Source: MFZZ01 sp964582715 (GTDB lineage: Bacteria > Patescibacteriota > Microgenomatia > UBA1406 > GWC2-37-13). From it: 64,000 nt of DNA. The DNA lies in assembly GCA_964582715.1 (NCBI GenBank), contig CAZOSM010000001.1:124001-188000 (forward strand). The letters are read 5' to 3'. Every line of letters starts with the position of its first letter. Positions within the stretch are counted from its first letter, which is position 1. A model generated the notes under the pieces. The model saw only the letters and a program-made list of their open reading frames with translations. It searched no databases and was not told the DNA's origin. Shown here in pieces: positions 41,369 to 50,581 of the stretch. The position numbers and the translations under genes were made by a program.

Positions 41369-42542
41369 GATACTTTTCTATCGGAATAAGAATACTAAAC
41401 AAAAATAACATAAACGGATGAAGCAACAGGTTATCTGTGAGAGAATAAATACTCAGGAAAATAAGGCTGTACATTGCATACCCACTGATCCTGCCTAAGC
41501 TTAAAAGCACACCTCCAAATAATACTAGCCCCACTACTCCGCTCGTTACCAAAATCATCAGAAAACTCGAATGGAAAGAAGCACTGGCATGAGATGGGTT
41601 GTATAGTTCTTCGATAGGCTCCTTCTCATATTTATCTTTCTCTGCCCGTATATGATTGTAACCAATGCCAAAAACCGGGTGCTCTTTCCAGATTGTAATT
41701 GCCTTGTTGTAATCGATAATACGAGTTTGGATAGAAGCCGTTCTTGCTAGGTTTAGCCCTTCACTTATATTTTTTGGAATTACAAAATATAAAATACTTG
41801 CAAGAGCAATAAAAGCGATAAGTAACTTAAATTTCATTTTTCTAAAAGAATAAATAGCAATAGTCGCAAATAATGCCACAAATCCACCTCTTGAATAGGT
41901 AAGGAAAAAAAGTGATACAAATACAAGTACAGCAGTTATCTTCATCCACCTCTCTTTTAATGTAAGCACCAAGAATGAACCAAGTAAAAAGAATACCGAA
42001 GCAGTAACAGGTGGATCAAAAAAGAGACCCACTAATCTATATAGATGAGGATCCCAACCCTGGTATGCTAGGTTTCCAATATTCGGATACAGCGCGTATT
42101 GAACTATCGAGAATACAACTACAAGTAGTGATGTTATGGCAATAACTCCTCTATAAAAAGGGATTACTTCTTTACATTTTTGAATATAAGTATAAAAAAC
42201 CCAGAAAAATATGACATATCCCACGAGTCTGAGAAAGTACATTACTGCAAGTATATTCTGATCAAGTGGATAAAAAAATAAAGAGATGACAAGTGATATG
42301 GCAAGCCAACTAAAGAAAAGAGCAGTCCGGATGAAGAGGTCTTTTTTAAACTGTTCTTTAGAGAAACGAGTTTTAAATAACAGGAATAATAATGCAATGC
42401 CTAAAAAAATTTCGTATACCATACCAAATATAGGTAGCTCCGATAACCCAAGTCTACCCAGCTGTCCAAATGAAAAAAGTAGAAGAGCTATTCCCAGTGC
42501 AATATTGGCGGTGCGTGATCCTTTGTGAATAGATAAAAGCAT
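41346..42542 (-). CDS. O-antigen ligase/polymerase-like membrane protein
   Basis: A 398-residue protein with about 11-12 membrane helices and the Wzy_C segment FFLTYSRGGFVALFATIAIY followed by HPVFGIGYNHIRAE and HSSFLMILVTSGVVGLVLF. This layout is typical of WaaL/Wzy polysaccharide ligases or polymerases. It lies 7 nt downstream of two glycosyltransferases in one transcription unit, which points to assembly of a surface glycan. Confidence 0.85.
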   Translation of the reverse strand: MLLSIHKGSRTANIALGIALLLFSFGQLGRLGLSELPIFGMVYEIFLGIALLFLLFKTRFSKEQFKKDLFIRTALFFSWLAISLVISLFFYPLDQNILAVMYFLRLVGYVIFFWVFYTYIQKCKEVIPFYRGVIAITSLLVVVFSIVQYALYPNIGNLAYQGWDPHLYRLVGLFFDPPVTASVFFLLGSFLVLTLKERWMKITAVLVFVSLFFLTYSRGGFVALFATIAIYSFRKMKFKLLIAFIALASILYFVIPKNISEGLNLARTASIQTRIIDYNKAITIWKEHPVFGIGYNHIRAEKDKYEKEPIEELYNPSHASASFHSSFLMILVTSGVVGLVLFGGVLLSLGRISGYAMYSLIFLSIYSLTDNLLLHPFMLFLFSILIPIEKYLTRPFRE

Positions 42543-42549
42543 AATTACA

Positions 42550-43341
42550 TTAATCGTCTCGAGTTACTGAAACGAGTTCAATATCTTCATGAGAATCTAG
42601 ATATTGATACTTATAAAGCTTGGCTCTTACCAAAAAGGAATGAAAGCTCATCATAAAAGAATATATAAAGCCTGGTGGGCCATCTCTAAATCCTTGTTTC
42701 CAAAAATAGGTATAACAAAATTTACCAAGTGGCAAAAAAAGCACTTCCCAAATAGTAGCTTTATGACGAGCTTTATATAATTCTAACGAACGGAGTGTGC
42801 TGTAATGATTGATATCTTTAATAAAGTCAGTTACAGTTTCATGCGGATAATGCAAAAGCGCGTTTTCTAGAGTTCCAGCTTGCTTTCGGGTTACAAAAGT
42901 CTCATGAACTAGCCCTTTCCATTTGCCAGAACCTTTCTTCACTAGCCGAATAAACCCTTTAGTGGTTGCAGTAGAGACTTCTCCATAGCGGACAGCCTTT
43001 CCAAGAAAATAATCCTGTCGTTTCAGGTAATAAACTTCATATTTTGGTTGCTTAATAATGTTGTTTATCTCGTTAGCAAGCTCTTTTGTCACTTGTTCAT
43101 CTGGATCGATAAAAAGCACCCAATCCTGTGTAGCCTTTTCTAACAATCTGTTTCTTTGTGATGCGAAATCGCCATTGAGAGCATGTTGGTATACTTTTGT
43201 TCCAAGCTGTTTTGCTTTCTCTCTTGTTTGGTCAGTAGAATTATCATCCAAAATAATAACTTCACTACAAAAGTTAAGCAACTTAATGCATTTGCCAATG
43301 CGTTTTTCATCATTGTGGGTAAGAATTGCAGCAGAAATCAT
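42550..43341 (-). CDS. Family 2 glycosyltransferase
   Basis: A 263-residue GT-A enzyme: ISAAILTHNDEKRIGKCIKL, VIILDDNSTDQTREKAKQLG with the first Asp, and WVLFIDPDEQVTKELANEIN with the DxD metal site. The C-terminus matches the LPS core glucosyl/heptosyl-type group (WKGLVHETF, ALLHYPHET). It transfers a sugar to a lipid or glycan at the inner face of the membrane. The start overlaps the upstream GT4 stop by 4 nt. Confidence 0.9.
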   Translation of the reverse strand: MISAAILTHNDEKRIGKCIKLLNFCSEVIILDDNSTDQTREKAKQLGTKVYQHALNGDFASQRNRLLEKATQDWVLFIDPDEQVTKELANEINNIIKQPKYEVYYLKRQDYFLGKAVRYGEVSTATTKGFIRLVKKGSGKWKGLVHETFVTRKQAGTLENALLHYPHETVTDFIKDINHYSTLRSLELYKARHKATIWEVLFLPLGKFCYTYFWKQGFRDGPPGFIYSFMMSFHSFLVRAKLYKYQYLDSHEDIELVSVTRDD

Positions 43342-44324
43342 AATTCATTATATAATAGCAATAGTTTTTCGATATATGTCTCCCAGGTAAATGTGTTTCT
43401 CAAAAGTTTAAAATCTGCATTAAAGGTTTTTCCTTTTTTAAAGTTAGTTAATTGCTGTTTTATCTGTTCTACTTGCTTTGCAGTATGTACAAATGGCTCA
43501 AGCTCTGGGATTACTGCCGATTTTAATGCAATAACAGGACATTCCTGGCTTAATGCTTCTAAAATAGGCAGATTAAAACTTTCATAATGCGATACACTCA
43601 CATACGCACCCGATGTTCTGTATAAATTTCGTAATTGGGTCCGCGATATTTCTTCATGCACTGTAACTTGTTCCGATTTATATTCTGTGAAAGGTCCAAC
43701 TAAAGTAAGCGGTAAACCCAGTTCCGCACAGATCTGAACCAGTACCTGAACATTTTTAACAGGCTGATTATTCCCTACAAACAACAAAGATGGGTCCCTC
43801 TTCTCTTTTTTATATTCCATCATGTCATATGGTATGCCAAATGGGACAACTACTACTTTTTTTCTAGACTTTGGATTATATTCAAGCAGTTCTTGCTCTA
43901 CTCTTTTTGAAGAAACCACAATGAAGTCACTTCTTTTGATATATTCATCAAGCTGATTTTTAAGTCGGATTAAGTCTTGTTGGTATAAATAATGGAGCTT
44001 GAGAAACGATAATCCATGTGAGAAGGTAATAATCCGGCTTTGAGTAAAAAGAGGTATTGCCTGATTTGTAGCAAGAAAGATATCTTTTGGGTGAACAAAC
44101 TCCTGTGCAGATACCCTCAATTTCATCCAGCCTTTTTTGGGGAGAAGAAGCTGCTTTTTTATATGTCTTGCTTTAGGAACTAAACAATTTTTGTTTAAGG
44201 TATACACGTAATACGTGTTTTCTTTATCATGTAAAGCAAGCCCCTGCAGTAAATTCTGAGAAAAAATAGTAGTACCAAAACGGTATTGCGAGCATAAAGC
44301 TCCACCATCGAAAGAGATTTGCAT
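43338..44324 (-). CDS. Family 4 glycosyltransferase
   Basis: A 328-residue GT-B enzyme with SLLFVGNNQPVKNVQVLVQI as the Rossmann start of the C-terminal half, YVSVSHYESFNLPILEALSQ (the E-x7-E donor-binding motif) and CPVIALKSAVIPEL. The N-terminal half is shortened. It is the first gene of the glycan operon. Its ATG lies only 6 nt after the 3' end of tRNA-Val, on the same strand, with no promoter between. Confidence 0.9.
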   Translation of the reverse strand: MQISFDGGALCSQYRFGTTIFSQNLLQGLALHDKENTYYVYTLNKNCLVPKARHIKKQLLLPKKGWMKLRVSAQEFVHPKDIFLATNQAIPLFTQSRIITFSHGLSFLKLHYLYQQDLIRLKNQLDEYIKRSDFIVVSSKRVEQELLEYNPKSRKKVVVVPFGIPYDMMEYKKEKRDPSLLFVGNNQPVKNVQVLVQICAELGLPLTLVGPFTEYKSEQVTVHEEISRTQLRNLYRTSGAYVSVSHYESFNLPILEALSQECPVIALKSAVIPELEPFVHTAKQVEQIKQQLTNFKKGKTFNADFKLLRNTFTWETYIEKLLLLYNEL

Positions 44325-44330
44325 AATAAG

Positions 44331-44404
44331 TGCTCGTGCCTGGACTCGAACCAGGGACCTTTCGAATGTGAATCGAACGCTCTAACCAACTGAGCTACAC
44401 GAGC
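44331..44404 (-). tRNA. tRNA-Val (CAC)
   Basis: On the minus strand the acceptor GCTCGTG pairs with CACGAGC, the anticodon loop is TTCACAT (CAC) in the stem TTCGA/TCGAA, and the T-arm is CCTGG-TTCGAGT-CCAGG. CCA is not encoded. It is followed after 6 nt by the GT4 start codon. Confidence 0.95.
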
Positions 44405-44421
44405 TAATTAATATGTAGCAT

Positions 44422-44427
44422 ATTATA
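44422..44427 (-). promoter_or_regulatory. -10 box of tRNA-Val and the glycan operon
   Basis: TATAAT on the minus strand, 17 nt before the tRNA 5' end. Confidence 0.55.
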
Positions 44428-44461
44428 ACGTTTTTGCATTGTTTTTAGAGAGTAAGTTCAT

Positions 44462-44467
44462 TACAAT
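44462..44467 (+). promoter_or_regulatory. Leaderless promoter -10 box of lepB
   Basis: TACAAT ends 8 nt before the ATG at 44476, which decides the start against an in-frame TTG overlapping the box. Confidence 0.55.
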
Positions 44468-44475
44468 TGTTAAAT

Positions 44476-45072
44476 ATGAACATTGTGAAGGCAGTCATTA
44501 TTTTCGTAATGGAGATACTAGAAACAGTTGTCTTTGTTGGTTCATTGTTTATTGTGGTTTACCTGTTTATTCTTCAACCTAACCAGATAAAAGGTGCTTC
44601 CATGGAACCAACCTTTCATAACGGCAACTATATTTTTACCAGTAAAGTAACCTACAAATTCCGTGAACCTGTACGGGGAGATGTGGTAGTCTTCCATGCG
44701 CCTCGCAACCCAGATTTAGAGTATATTAAACGTATTATTGGACTCCCAGGAGATACTATTCTTATTGAAAACCAAAAAGTATATGTAAATGGCCAAGAAG
44801 TTCAGGAAGAGTATATTTCAGCGGCTACTACTCTTAGCTTAGCCGGTTTTATTGAAGAAGGCGTACCCACAACTATTCCGGAAGGGTATTACTTTGTAAT
44901 GGGAGACAACAGACCCAGGTCTTCTGATTCCCGTGAATTTGGACCTATTTCCTATGAAAGTATTATTGGACAGGTAGTTTACCGCTATTTTCCGTTTAAT
45001 GAGATGGGTGTAGTCCATAACCCATTCAATGGACAGGAGTCTATGAGTTTTTCCTTCGTAACCCTCAAATAA
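44476..45072 (+). CDS. lepB: Signal peptidase I
   Basis: A 198-residue protein with one N-terminal membrane helix (VVFVGSLFIVVYLFILQP), the catalytic Ser in IKGASMEPTFHNGN, the catalytic Lys in EYIKRIIGLPGD, and the box GDNRPRSSDSREFG. It removes signal peptides from exported proteins such as the protease, GH18 and microgene products here. Its 3' end nearly touches the convergent ParB-like gene. Confidence 0.95.
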   Translation: MNIVKAVIIFVMEILETVVFVGSLFIVVYLFILQPNQIKGASMEPTFHNGNYIFTSKVTYKFREPVRGDVVVFHAPRNPDLEYIKRIIGLPGDTILIENQKVYVNGQEVQEEYISAATTLSLAGFIEEGVPTTIPEGYYFVMGDNRPRSSDSREFGPISYESIIGQVVYRYFPFNEMGVVHNPFNGQESMSFSFVTLK

Positions 45073-45073
45073 T

Positions 45074-45664
45074 TTATTTAAGGACAGGAATCGTATGCTG
45101 CTCTTCACTTGTTAATATTTTTTGTTCAAGTTTTGCTTTAATCTGTCTTAAGAAGTCTGTTGTGTGAGCAGTTTCTCCAGTAAGCTCAAGTACAATCTTT
45201 CCTTTTACGCGTGTTTGAATAATTTTTATCTCAACCTGTGGAAACTCGTCACGTATTTCTTCTATCATTGCCTCCTTTTCTTCTTTTGAAAGCATCTCAT
45301 TTGTTGTCTCAACTGTAAATTTAATTTCCCTTATAAGTTCTTCTGTTTGTGCGGATGTTAAATTTTTAGCAAGTATTGTTTGGTATGCATTCACTATATC
45401 TTTTTCATTTTTTAAACGAGAAAGGATAAATAAATGTGCAGAAGAGATCTGTTTCGCATAATATCCATCAAGGACAATATTAGGAAGCTGTAAAATACGT
45501 AAATAATGAGAAATATACGAAGCGTGTAAGTCGAGTTTAGTTGATATTTCTTTAAGAGAGAGTGCTCTTTCTACATGTAGATAATGAATAAGCTTAGCTC
45601 GTTGAACTGCATCTTTTTCTTCTTTCAGCTTGGTTATGGTCTCTTCAATAGACTTAGTATGCAT
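45074..45664 (-). CDS. ParB-type HTH protein lacking the CTPase domain
   Basis: A 196-residue protein. Residues 33-110 match the ParB/KorB helix-turn-helix domain (ALSLKEISTKLDLHASYISH YLRILQLP, then the QISSAHLFILSRLKNEKD block and LTSAQTEELIRE). The N-terminal ParB/Srx domain with the C-box and GERRxR motif is absent. The C-terminal 80 residues are alpha/beta and unrecognised. It could bind DNA as a regulator rather than segregate chromosomes. It is downstream of rpmA on the same strand. Confidence 0.7.
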   Translation of the reverse strand: MHTKSIEETITKLKEEKDAVQRAKLIHYLHVERALSLKEISTKLDLHASYISHYLRILQLPNIVLDGYYAKQISSAHLFILSRLKNEKDIVNAYQTILAKNLTSAQTEELIREIKFTVETTNEMLSKEEKEAMIEEIRDEFPQVEIKIIQTRVKGKIVLELTGETAHTTDFLRQIKAKLEQKILTSEEQHTIPVLK

Positions 45665-45715
45665 GAATATAGTTTAAGACGAATAGGGCCGTTTATCAAT
45701 GGAGGAAGAGCGATA

Positions 45716-45973
45716 TTATGCAGTTTGTTCCACTATTTTTACGTATTTTTTGTCTTCTCTCTTATAGAAAGTAACTATTCCTTCCTTTTGAGCAACAAGG
45801 GTAAAGTCTTTAGAAAGAATGACACCATCACCTGCATGTACTTTAGAACCACGCTGACGGATAATGATATTACCAGGAACTGCTTTTTGACCTCCAAAAA
45901 GCTTTACTCCTAATCTTTTTGAAATTGAATCTCTATTTCCTTTAACTGCGCGCTGCGCCTTGGTATGTGCCAT
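45716..45973 (-). CDS. rpmA: 50S ribosomal protein L27
   Basis: An 85-residue protein with the L27 core GVKLFGGQKAVPGNIIIRQR and GSKVHAGDGVILSKDFTLVA. The N-terminus MAHTKAQRAVKGNRDSISKR differs from the common MAHKKGxGSTxNGRDS, but the peptidyl-transferase-facing arm is present. It follows rplU after 1 nt, the standard rplU-rpmA pair. Confidence 0.95.
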   Translation of the reverse strand: MAHTKAQRAVKGNRDSISKRLGVKLFGGQKAVPGNIIIRQRGSKVHAGDGVILSKDFTLVAQKEGIVTFYKREDKKYVKIVEQTA

Positions 45974-45974
45974 G

Positions 45975-46283
45975 TTAGACTTTTACAATTTTAACTTTAG
46001 TAAGCTGTGCTCGAAAGCCACGTACTTTTCTGTAACGGACTTTAGCTTTAAATTTAGCTACACGAATTTTATCACCTTTCATGTTTTCTACAACTTCTCC
46101 GGTAACTTTGGAAGAAAGTTCGGGTGTTCCGAGTTCTACTTCATTTGCTTCGTTAAAAGCCATAAGAACTGGGAACTCTACCTTATCCTGTGGTTCTTTA
46201 TTTAAATTTTCTACGACAAGCTGGTCACCTTCTTTTACGAGGTATTGTTTTCCTCCCACTTGTATTACAGCGTACTTTTGCAT
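45975..46283 (-). CDS. rplU: 50S ribosomal protein L21
   Basis: A 102-residue protein: YAVIQVGGKQYLVKEGDQLV, and KIRVAKFKAKVRYRKVRGFR near the end, both L21 signatures. It binds 23S rRNA. It is the first gene of the rplU-rpmA unit, with a TATAAT box 6 nt before the ATG. Confidence 0.96.
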   Translation of the reverse strand: MQKYAVIQVGGKQYLVKEGDQLVVENLNKEPQDKVEFPVLMAFNEANEVELGTPELSSKVTGEVVENMKGDKIRVAKFKAKVRYRKVRGFRAQLTKVKIVKV

Positions 46284-46289
46284 TTCATT

Positions 46290-46295
46290 ATTATA
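46290..46295 (-). promoter_or_regulatory. Leaderless promoter -10 box of rplU
   Basis: TATAAT on the minus strand ends 6 nt before the rplU ATG. Confidence 0.55.
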
Positions 46296-46339
46296 CTTAA
46301 TAATTGTGTAAGTTCAAGCCTATTTGTATAAAAGCCAGC

Positions 46340-47383
46340 TTACGGTAATAAGGCCAACCCCAACATAAGAGTAATAAGAGAAGATCCTCCATATGAAACA
46401 AATGGCAGAGTAATACCTGCAATTGGAAGTAAACCCAGATTCATGCCAATGTTTACACAGGTTTGGAAGATAACAAGTGCAGAAAAACCTACCAGATAAT
46501 AGTAGTTAAACTTCCCTGCTTCATCTTTTTCGCCTGAAAACTTTAAAATTCGCATAAATAATATGGAAAAGAAAATAAGATACAACACAATTAATATAAA
46601 TCCACCAATAAATCCAAACTGTTCTACAAATGAAGAGAATACAAAGTCTGTATGGTATTCAGGTAAAAAATAGAGCTGTGATTGGCTGCCAAGTCCTAGA
46701 CCATTCCCGGTTAAAGATCCGGAGCCAATTGCAATAATTGCTTGTGTCATATTGTATGTTGTGCTGCTTACATTGGCAGTTGGCTCCATAAAACTCGTTA
46801 TACGAGCTCTCTGGTAATCGTGCAGTAAAAACCAGAATATCGGCATGAGTGACAGAATAAAGATAAAAAAGGACACAATATGTTTTTTAGGTATTGCAGA
46901 AAGAAAGGCCATTGTTATAAAAATAGCAAATATGACCATGGCACTACCTAAATCTGGCTGTCTTAAAATAAGAATAAACGGCAGCAGCGTATAGCCAAGA
47001 GTTAACAAAAAAATATATTGTTTCTGAGAATAAGCCTGATACTTTGCGAACATATTCGCAAGAAAGATAATAAAAAATATTTTAATAAACTCAGACGGTT
47101 GAAACCGAAAGATAAAGATGTCAAACCAGCGTCGGGATCCGTTTACTTCTACCCCAAAGAAATACGTAATGACCAATAAAATGACAAAGATCCAATACAT
47201 AATTTGAGCATTATGACGGAAGAAATGGATATTTATGCGAAGTGCCTTGATAAGAATAAATAATACTATTCCTACAGCAAAAAAGACCATATGCCGAAGC
47301 GTTAAATCAGGGCGGATACCAAAGATATTAATAAGGCCAAATAAGTAGATAAATAAAACCGGAAGTAACTGAAGCAAAGGCAT
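46340..47383 (-). CDS. rodA: RodA-like SEDS glycosyltransferase
   Basis: A 347-residue protein with about ten membrane helices. SEDS signatures are present: WFDIFIFRFQPSEFIKIFFI, LRQPDLGSAMVIFAIF, LPEYHTDFVFSSFVEQFGFI and GITLPFVSYGGSS. It polymerises lipid II into glycan strands, RodA for elongation. A second SEDS protein (FtsW) lies in the division cluster. It ends slightly early after GLALLP. TACAAT lies 8 nt before the ATG. Confidence 0.9.
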   Translation of the reverse strand: MPLLQLLPVLFIYLFGLINIFGIRPDLTLRHMVFFAVGIVLFILIKALRINIHFFRHNAQIMYWIFVILLVITYFFGVEVNGSRRWFDIFIFRFQPSEFIKIFFIIFLANMFAKYQAYSQKQYIFLLTLGYTLLPFILILRQPDLGSAMVIFAIFITMAFLSAIPKKHIVSFFIFILSLMPIFWFLLHDYQRARITSFMEPTANVSSTTYNMTQAIIAIGSGSLTGNGLGLGSQSQLYFLPEYHTDFVFSSFVEQFGFIGGFILIVLYLIFFSILFMRILKFSGEKDEAGKFNYYYLVGFSALVIFQTCVNIGMNLGLLPIAGITLPFVSYGGSSLITLMLGLALLP

Positions 47384-47391
47384 ATCTGATT

Positions 47392-47397
47392 ATTGTA
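47392..47397 (-). promoter_or_regulatory. Leaderless promoter -10 box of rodA
   Basis: TACAAT on the minus strand ends 8 nt before the ATG. Confidence 0.5.
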
Positions 47398-47402
47398 CCA
47401 GA

Positions 47403-50369
47403 TCAGAGCTTCACTTCTACTTCCTCACCATAAGAGACTTCTCGTGCCTGAACCTGTTTTTTCAATTCTTCCTCAAAAAGCTTAAACTGGGGTGGAACAG
47501 TAAGTGCAATCTGATCTGTGACCTGTAAGTTAAGTTCTTTTCTCTTTTGCTGAATGGTACGCATAAGGTCTCGCAGTTCTCCTTCAAGTTTTAATTCTTC
47601 TGTAATGTCTGTATCGTATGTAGCATCGATAGTTTCTGCTTTTACTTCTTCATAACTCACTTCCTTAACATTTAATTCTGCCTTCAAAAGTTCACTATAA
47701 TGAGCTGCTGCATCTTTTTGCTGGAATTTCATGGTCTTTGGGAGTTTAACAGTTATACTTGCGAGTGGTTGGCGTACTTTGATCTTGAGCTCTTTTCGTA
47801 CTCTCTGCCCGGCTTCTGCAATTGCTCGAACTACCTTCATATCTTCTATTAGTTTTTCGTTCACTTCACCACTTTCTGGCCAGGATGCCAGATGTACTGA
47901 CTCTTCACCAGTAAGCTGGGTAAACATTTCTTCTGTAATAAACGGAAGAAGAGGTGACATCACAATAGAAAGTTGTGTAAGTGCATAGTGGAAAGTCTGG
48001 TATCCATGTGTTTTATCTTCAGAGTCTTCTGCAGAAACACCAAAACGGTCTCGAGAACGACGGATATACCAGGTAGAAAAATCTTGTATAAACTCTTCTA
48101 GCTTAAGGGTTGCGTCTCGGATATTGTATTGAGAAAGCTCATCATGGACATATTTCATAGTCTCATGTAATCGAGAAGTAAGCCATTCATCAAGAACATT
48201 ACTACATGTTTGTGGAAGTGATGGCTCCTTATGAGAAACTCCATCGAGCTCACTATAATCTCGATAATATTTAAAGATGTTCCAAAGAAGTAAATAGAAC
48301 TGTCTTCTTACTTCATTTGCTTTCTTTGGTCCAAAAAGGAGGTTTTCTGCCGGGTTATGGCGAGTGTACATCCAGCGCATCACATCTACTCCAATCTCAT
48401 CTGCACCAGAGTTGAACTCAATTGAGTTCCCCCAACTTTTGTGCATTGGTCTGCCGTCTTCACCAAGAAGTGTTCCAAAACCAAGTACATTCTGGAATGG
48501 GTTAGTATCTTCCAAGACTGTAGACATCGCAATCATCGCATAGAACCAATTTTTAAACTGACCTGGAAATGATTCAGTAATAAAATCAACGGGGAACCAC
48601 TTCTGCCATTCTTCTCTATTCTTGAGATAGAGAGGCTCTCCTTGATTATTCTCTTTAATAGTTGAATATGGCACAATACCAGCGTCAAGCCATGGGTTTC
48701 CCACGTCATCTATACGGTGCATCTCTCCGTTACATGTTATGCAGCTAATGATGACATCATCAATATATGGTTTGTGCGGAGTTTTGCCTTCAAACTGATC
48801 CCATCCTTTGATAGCACGCTCTTTAAGTTCCTCCTTCGAACCAATTACCTCAAATGTCTCACACGTTTTACATTCATAAATTGGAAGAGCAAGTCCCCAG
48901 TATCGGTTCTTCTTACTAATAAGCCAATCATGCATGTTTTTAAGCCAATCAAGTTCTCGATCGAGACCAAACTCAGGCATCCAGTTAATTTTTTTTGCAA
49001 CATCAATCATTCGTTCACGAAGGGTTCTTTTGTCTGAATCTACTGTTGAAGCTTTATCCATTGCGATATACCATTCATCAGCAACTTTCCAGACAAGCTC
49101 AGTTTTACAGCGCCAACAACCTGGATAACGATGTTTATAGCGAAATATCTTAAAAACCCAAGGATGCTCGGCTTTGGATTGTTCTTTTAAATAATCAAGG
49201 ATAAGTTCCGGATGTTTTTTAGCATTTTTTCCAGATAGGAAGTCAAACCCATCCATGTAACTCGCATCATCGTTAATAACAGGAATCATTGGAAGCCCAA
49301 GCTTTTTACCCAACCTGAAGTCCTCAGTACCTGCACTTACTGCTGTATGCACCATACCCGTACCCTCTGTAGTACTAATTGGCATAATAGTGTCATCTGT
49401 TGCAACTACTGTATGGAATGTATTTTTATTTACTTCTGCAACTTTTTTTACAGCTGGTAAATTGTCAAATGGAGCTTTGTATGAAAGGCCAACAAGCTCC
49501 TTTCCTTTAACGGTTTTAACTACTTTTCCTTCTGGAATAAGCTGCTCTACTAAGTCATGTGCTAACCAATAGTCGTGGCCTTCAAACTCAACAAGTGAGT
49601 AATCTATTTTTTTATCTACTGCAACTGCAATATTTGCTGGAAGTGTCCATGGGGTTGTTGTCCAGACGAGTAAATACTCATTTGTTCTTTCGTTAATAGG
49701 AAGAGCGAAGTAAATAGAGTCATGAACGACTTCTTTATAGTCTTCTGTAAGCATTTCGTGCTGAGAGATAGCGGTTTCACAGCGTGGGCACCAAGGTACC
49801 GATTCATGCCCTTTGTACATCCAGCCATGCTCATAGCACTTTTTCAAAAAATGCCAGATCATGTAGTTGTTATCTGCATCCATTGTAAAGTATGAGTTCT
49901 CCCAATCCATAAAGTACCCAAGTCGTTTGGATTGTTCTGTCTGAATACCAGAGAACTTAATAACCCGATCTTTACACATCTGGACAAACTTGGCAATAGA
50001 AGCTTTCTTGTCTCCTGGTACTAAATTTTCTATATCTTTTTTTGTTTTCAAACCGAGTTCTTTTTCTACTTCTACCTCAACCCATAACCCCTGGCAATCG
50101 AAACCATTAATAAACCTTTGTTTATGCCCAAGTAAGTTATGAAACTTCTGCCATAAATCTTTGTATGTTCTGCCCCAGGCATGGTGAACACCCATTGGGT
50201 TATTAGCAGTTATTGGACCGTCCTGGAAAGAAAATCTATTTTCAGAAGAATCATTTTTATGGAGATATTTTTCTACAATACCATCTTCGTACCAATGCTT
50301 GAGCCACTTGTGCTCCATTTCTATAAAAAAAGTGTTGAGGTTTGGCTTCGCTTCTTTTTCTTGTGACAT
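47403..50369 (-). CDS. ileS: Isoleucyl-tRNA synthetase with variant class I signatures
   Basis: A 988-residue class I synthetase with the Rossmann core, a CP1 editing domain (VWTTTPWTLPANIAVAVDKK, TTEGTGMVHTAVSAGTEDF) and a C-terminal anticodon-binding region. The ATP motifs are altered: the HIGH region reads NPMGVHHAWGRTYKD and the KMSKS region reads GRPMHKSWGNSIEFN. The WCPRCETAISQHE segment is as in eukaryotic-type/IleS2 enzymes. It charges tRNA-Ile. A related ValRS is less likely because of the overall IleRS segments, but substrate assignment from sequence alone is not absolute. TACAAT lies 7 nt before the ATG. Confidence 0.85.
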   Translation of the reverse strand: MSQEKEAKPNLNTFFIEMEHKWLKHWYEDGIVEKYLHKNDSSENRFSFQDGPITANNPMGVHHAWGRTYKDLWQKFHNLLGHKQRFINGFDCQGLWVEVEVEKELGLKTKKDIENLVPGDKKASIAKFVQMCKDRVIKFSGIQTEQSKRLGYFMDWENSYFTMDADNNYMIWHFLKKCYEHGWMYKGHESVPWCPRCETAISQHEMLTEDYKEVVHDSIYFALPINERTNEYLLVWTTTPWTLPANIAVAVDKKIDYSLVEFEGHDYWLAHDLVEQLIPEGKVVKTVKGKELVGLSYKAPFDNLPAVKKVAEVNKNTFHTVVATDDTIMPISTTEGTGMVHTAVSAGTEDFRLGKKLGLPMIPVINDDASYMDGFDFLSGKNAKKHPELILDYLKEQSKAEHPWVFKIFRYKHRYPGCWRCKTELVWKVADEWYIAMDKASTVDSDKRTLRERMIDVAKKINWMPEFGLDRELDWLKNMHDWLISKKNRYWGLALPIYECKTCETFEVIGSKEELKERAIKGWDQFEGKTPHKPYIDDVIISCITCNGEMHRIDDVGNPWLDAGIVPYSTIKENNQGEPLYLKNREEWQKWFPVDFITESFPGQFKNWFYAMIAMSTVLEDTNPFQNVLGFGTLLGEDGRPMHKSWGNSIEFNSGADEIGVDVMRWMYTRHNPAENLLFGPKKANEVRRQFYLLLWNIFKYYRDYSELDGVSHKEPSLPQTCSNVLDEWLTSRLHETMKYVHDELSQYNIRDATLKLEEFIQDFSTWYIRRSRDRFGVSAEDSEDKTHGYQTFHYALTQLSIVMSPLLPFITEEMFTQLTGEESVHLASWPESGEVNEKLIEDMKVVRAIAEAGQRVRKELKIKVRQPLASITVKLPKTMKFQQKDAAAHYSELLKAELNVKEVSYEEVKAETIDATYDTDITEELKLEGELRDLMRTIQQKRKELNLQVTDQIALTVPPQFKLFEEELKKQVQAREVSYGEEVEVKL

Positions 50370-50376
50370 GGAGTAT

Positions 50377-50382
50377 ATTGTA
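50377..50382 (-). promoter_or_regulatory. Leaderless promoter -10 box of ileS
   Basis: TACAAT on the minus strand ends 7 nt before the ATG. Confidence 0.55.
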
Positions 50383-50444
50383 ATAAATAAGAGCTAAATA
50401 TGGAAGTGAATTCTTGCAACAGTATATTTCTAACAACCTTTCTT

Positions 50445-50473
50445 TTATCAAACATCCTATAATGTTGTATAAT
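50445..50473 (+). promoter_or_regulatory. Promoter of the 50.6-kb microgene
   Basis: A weak -35 TTATCA (50445-50450), a 17-base spacer containing ATCCTATAAT (50454-50463), and TATAAT (50468-50473). The leader is about 100 nt. Confidence 0.5.
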
Positions 50474-50581
50474 TGTGTAGCACTTTAACTGTATTCTGCC
50501 TAATTACAATACTAAGAAAAAGCTTCTTTAGTATAAGGTTAATGGCAAGTACAACCGACAACAAATAAGGAGAGTAAGATT

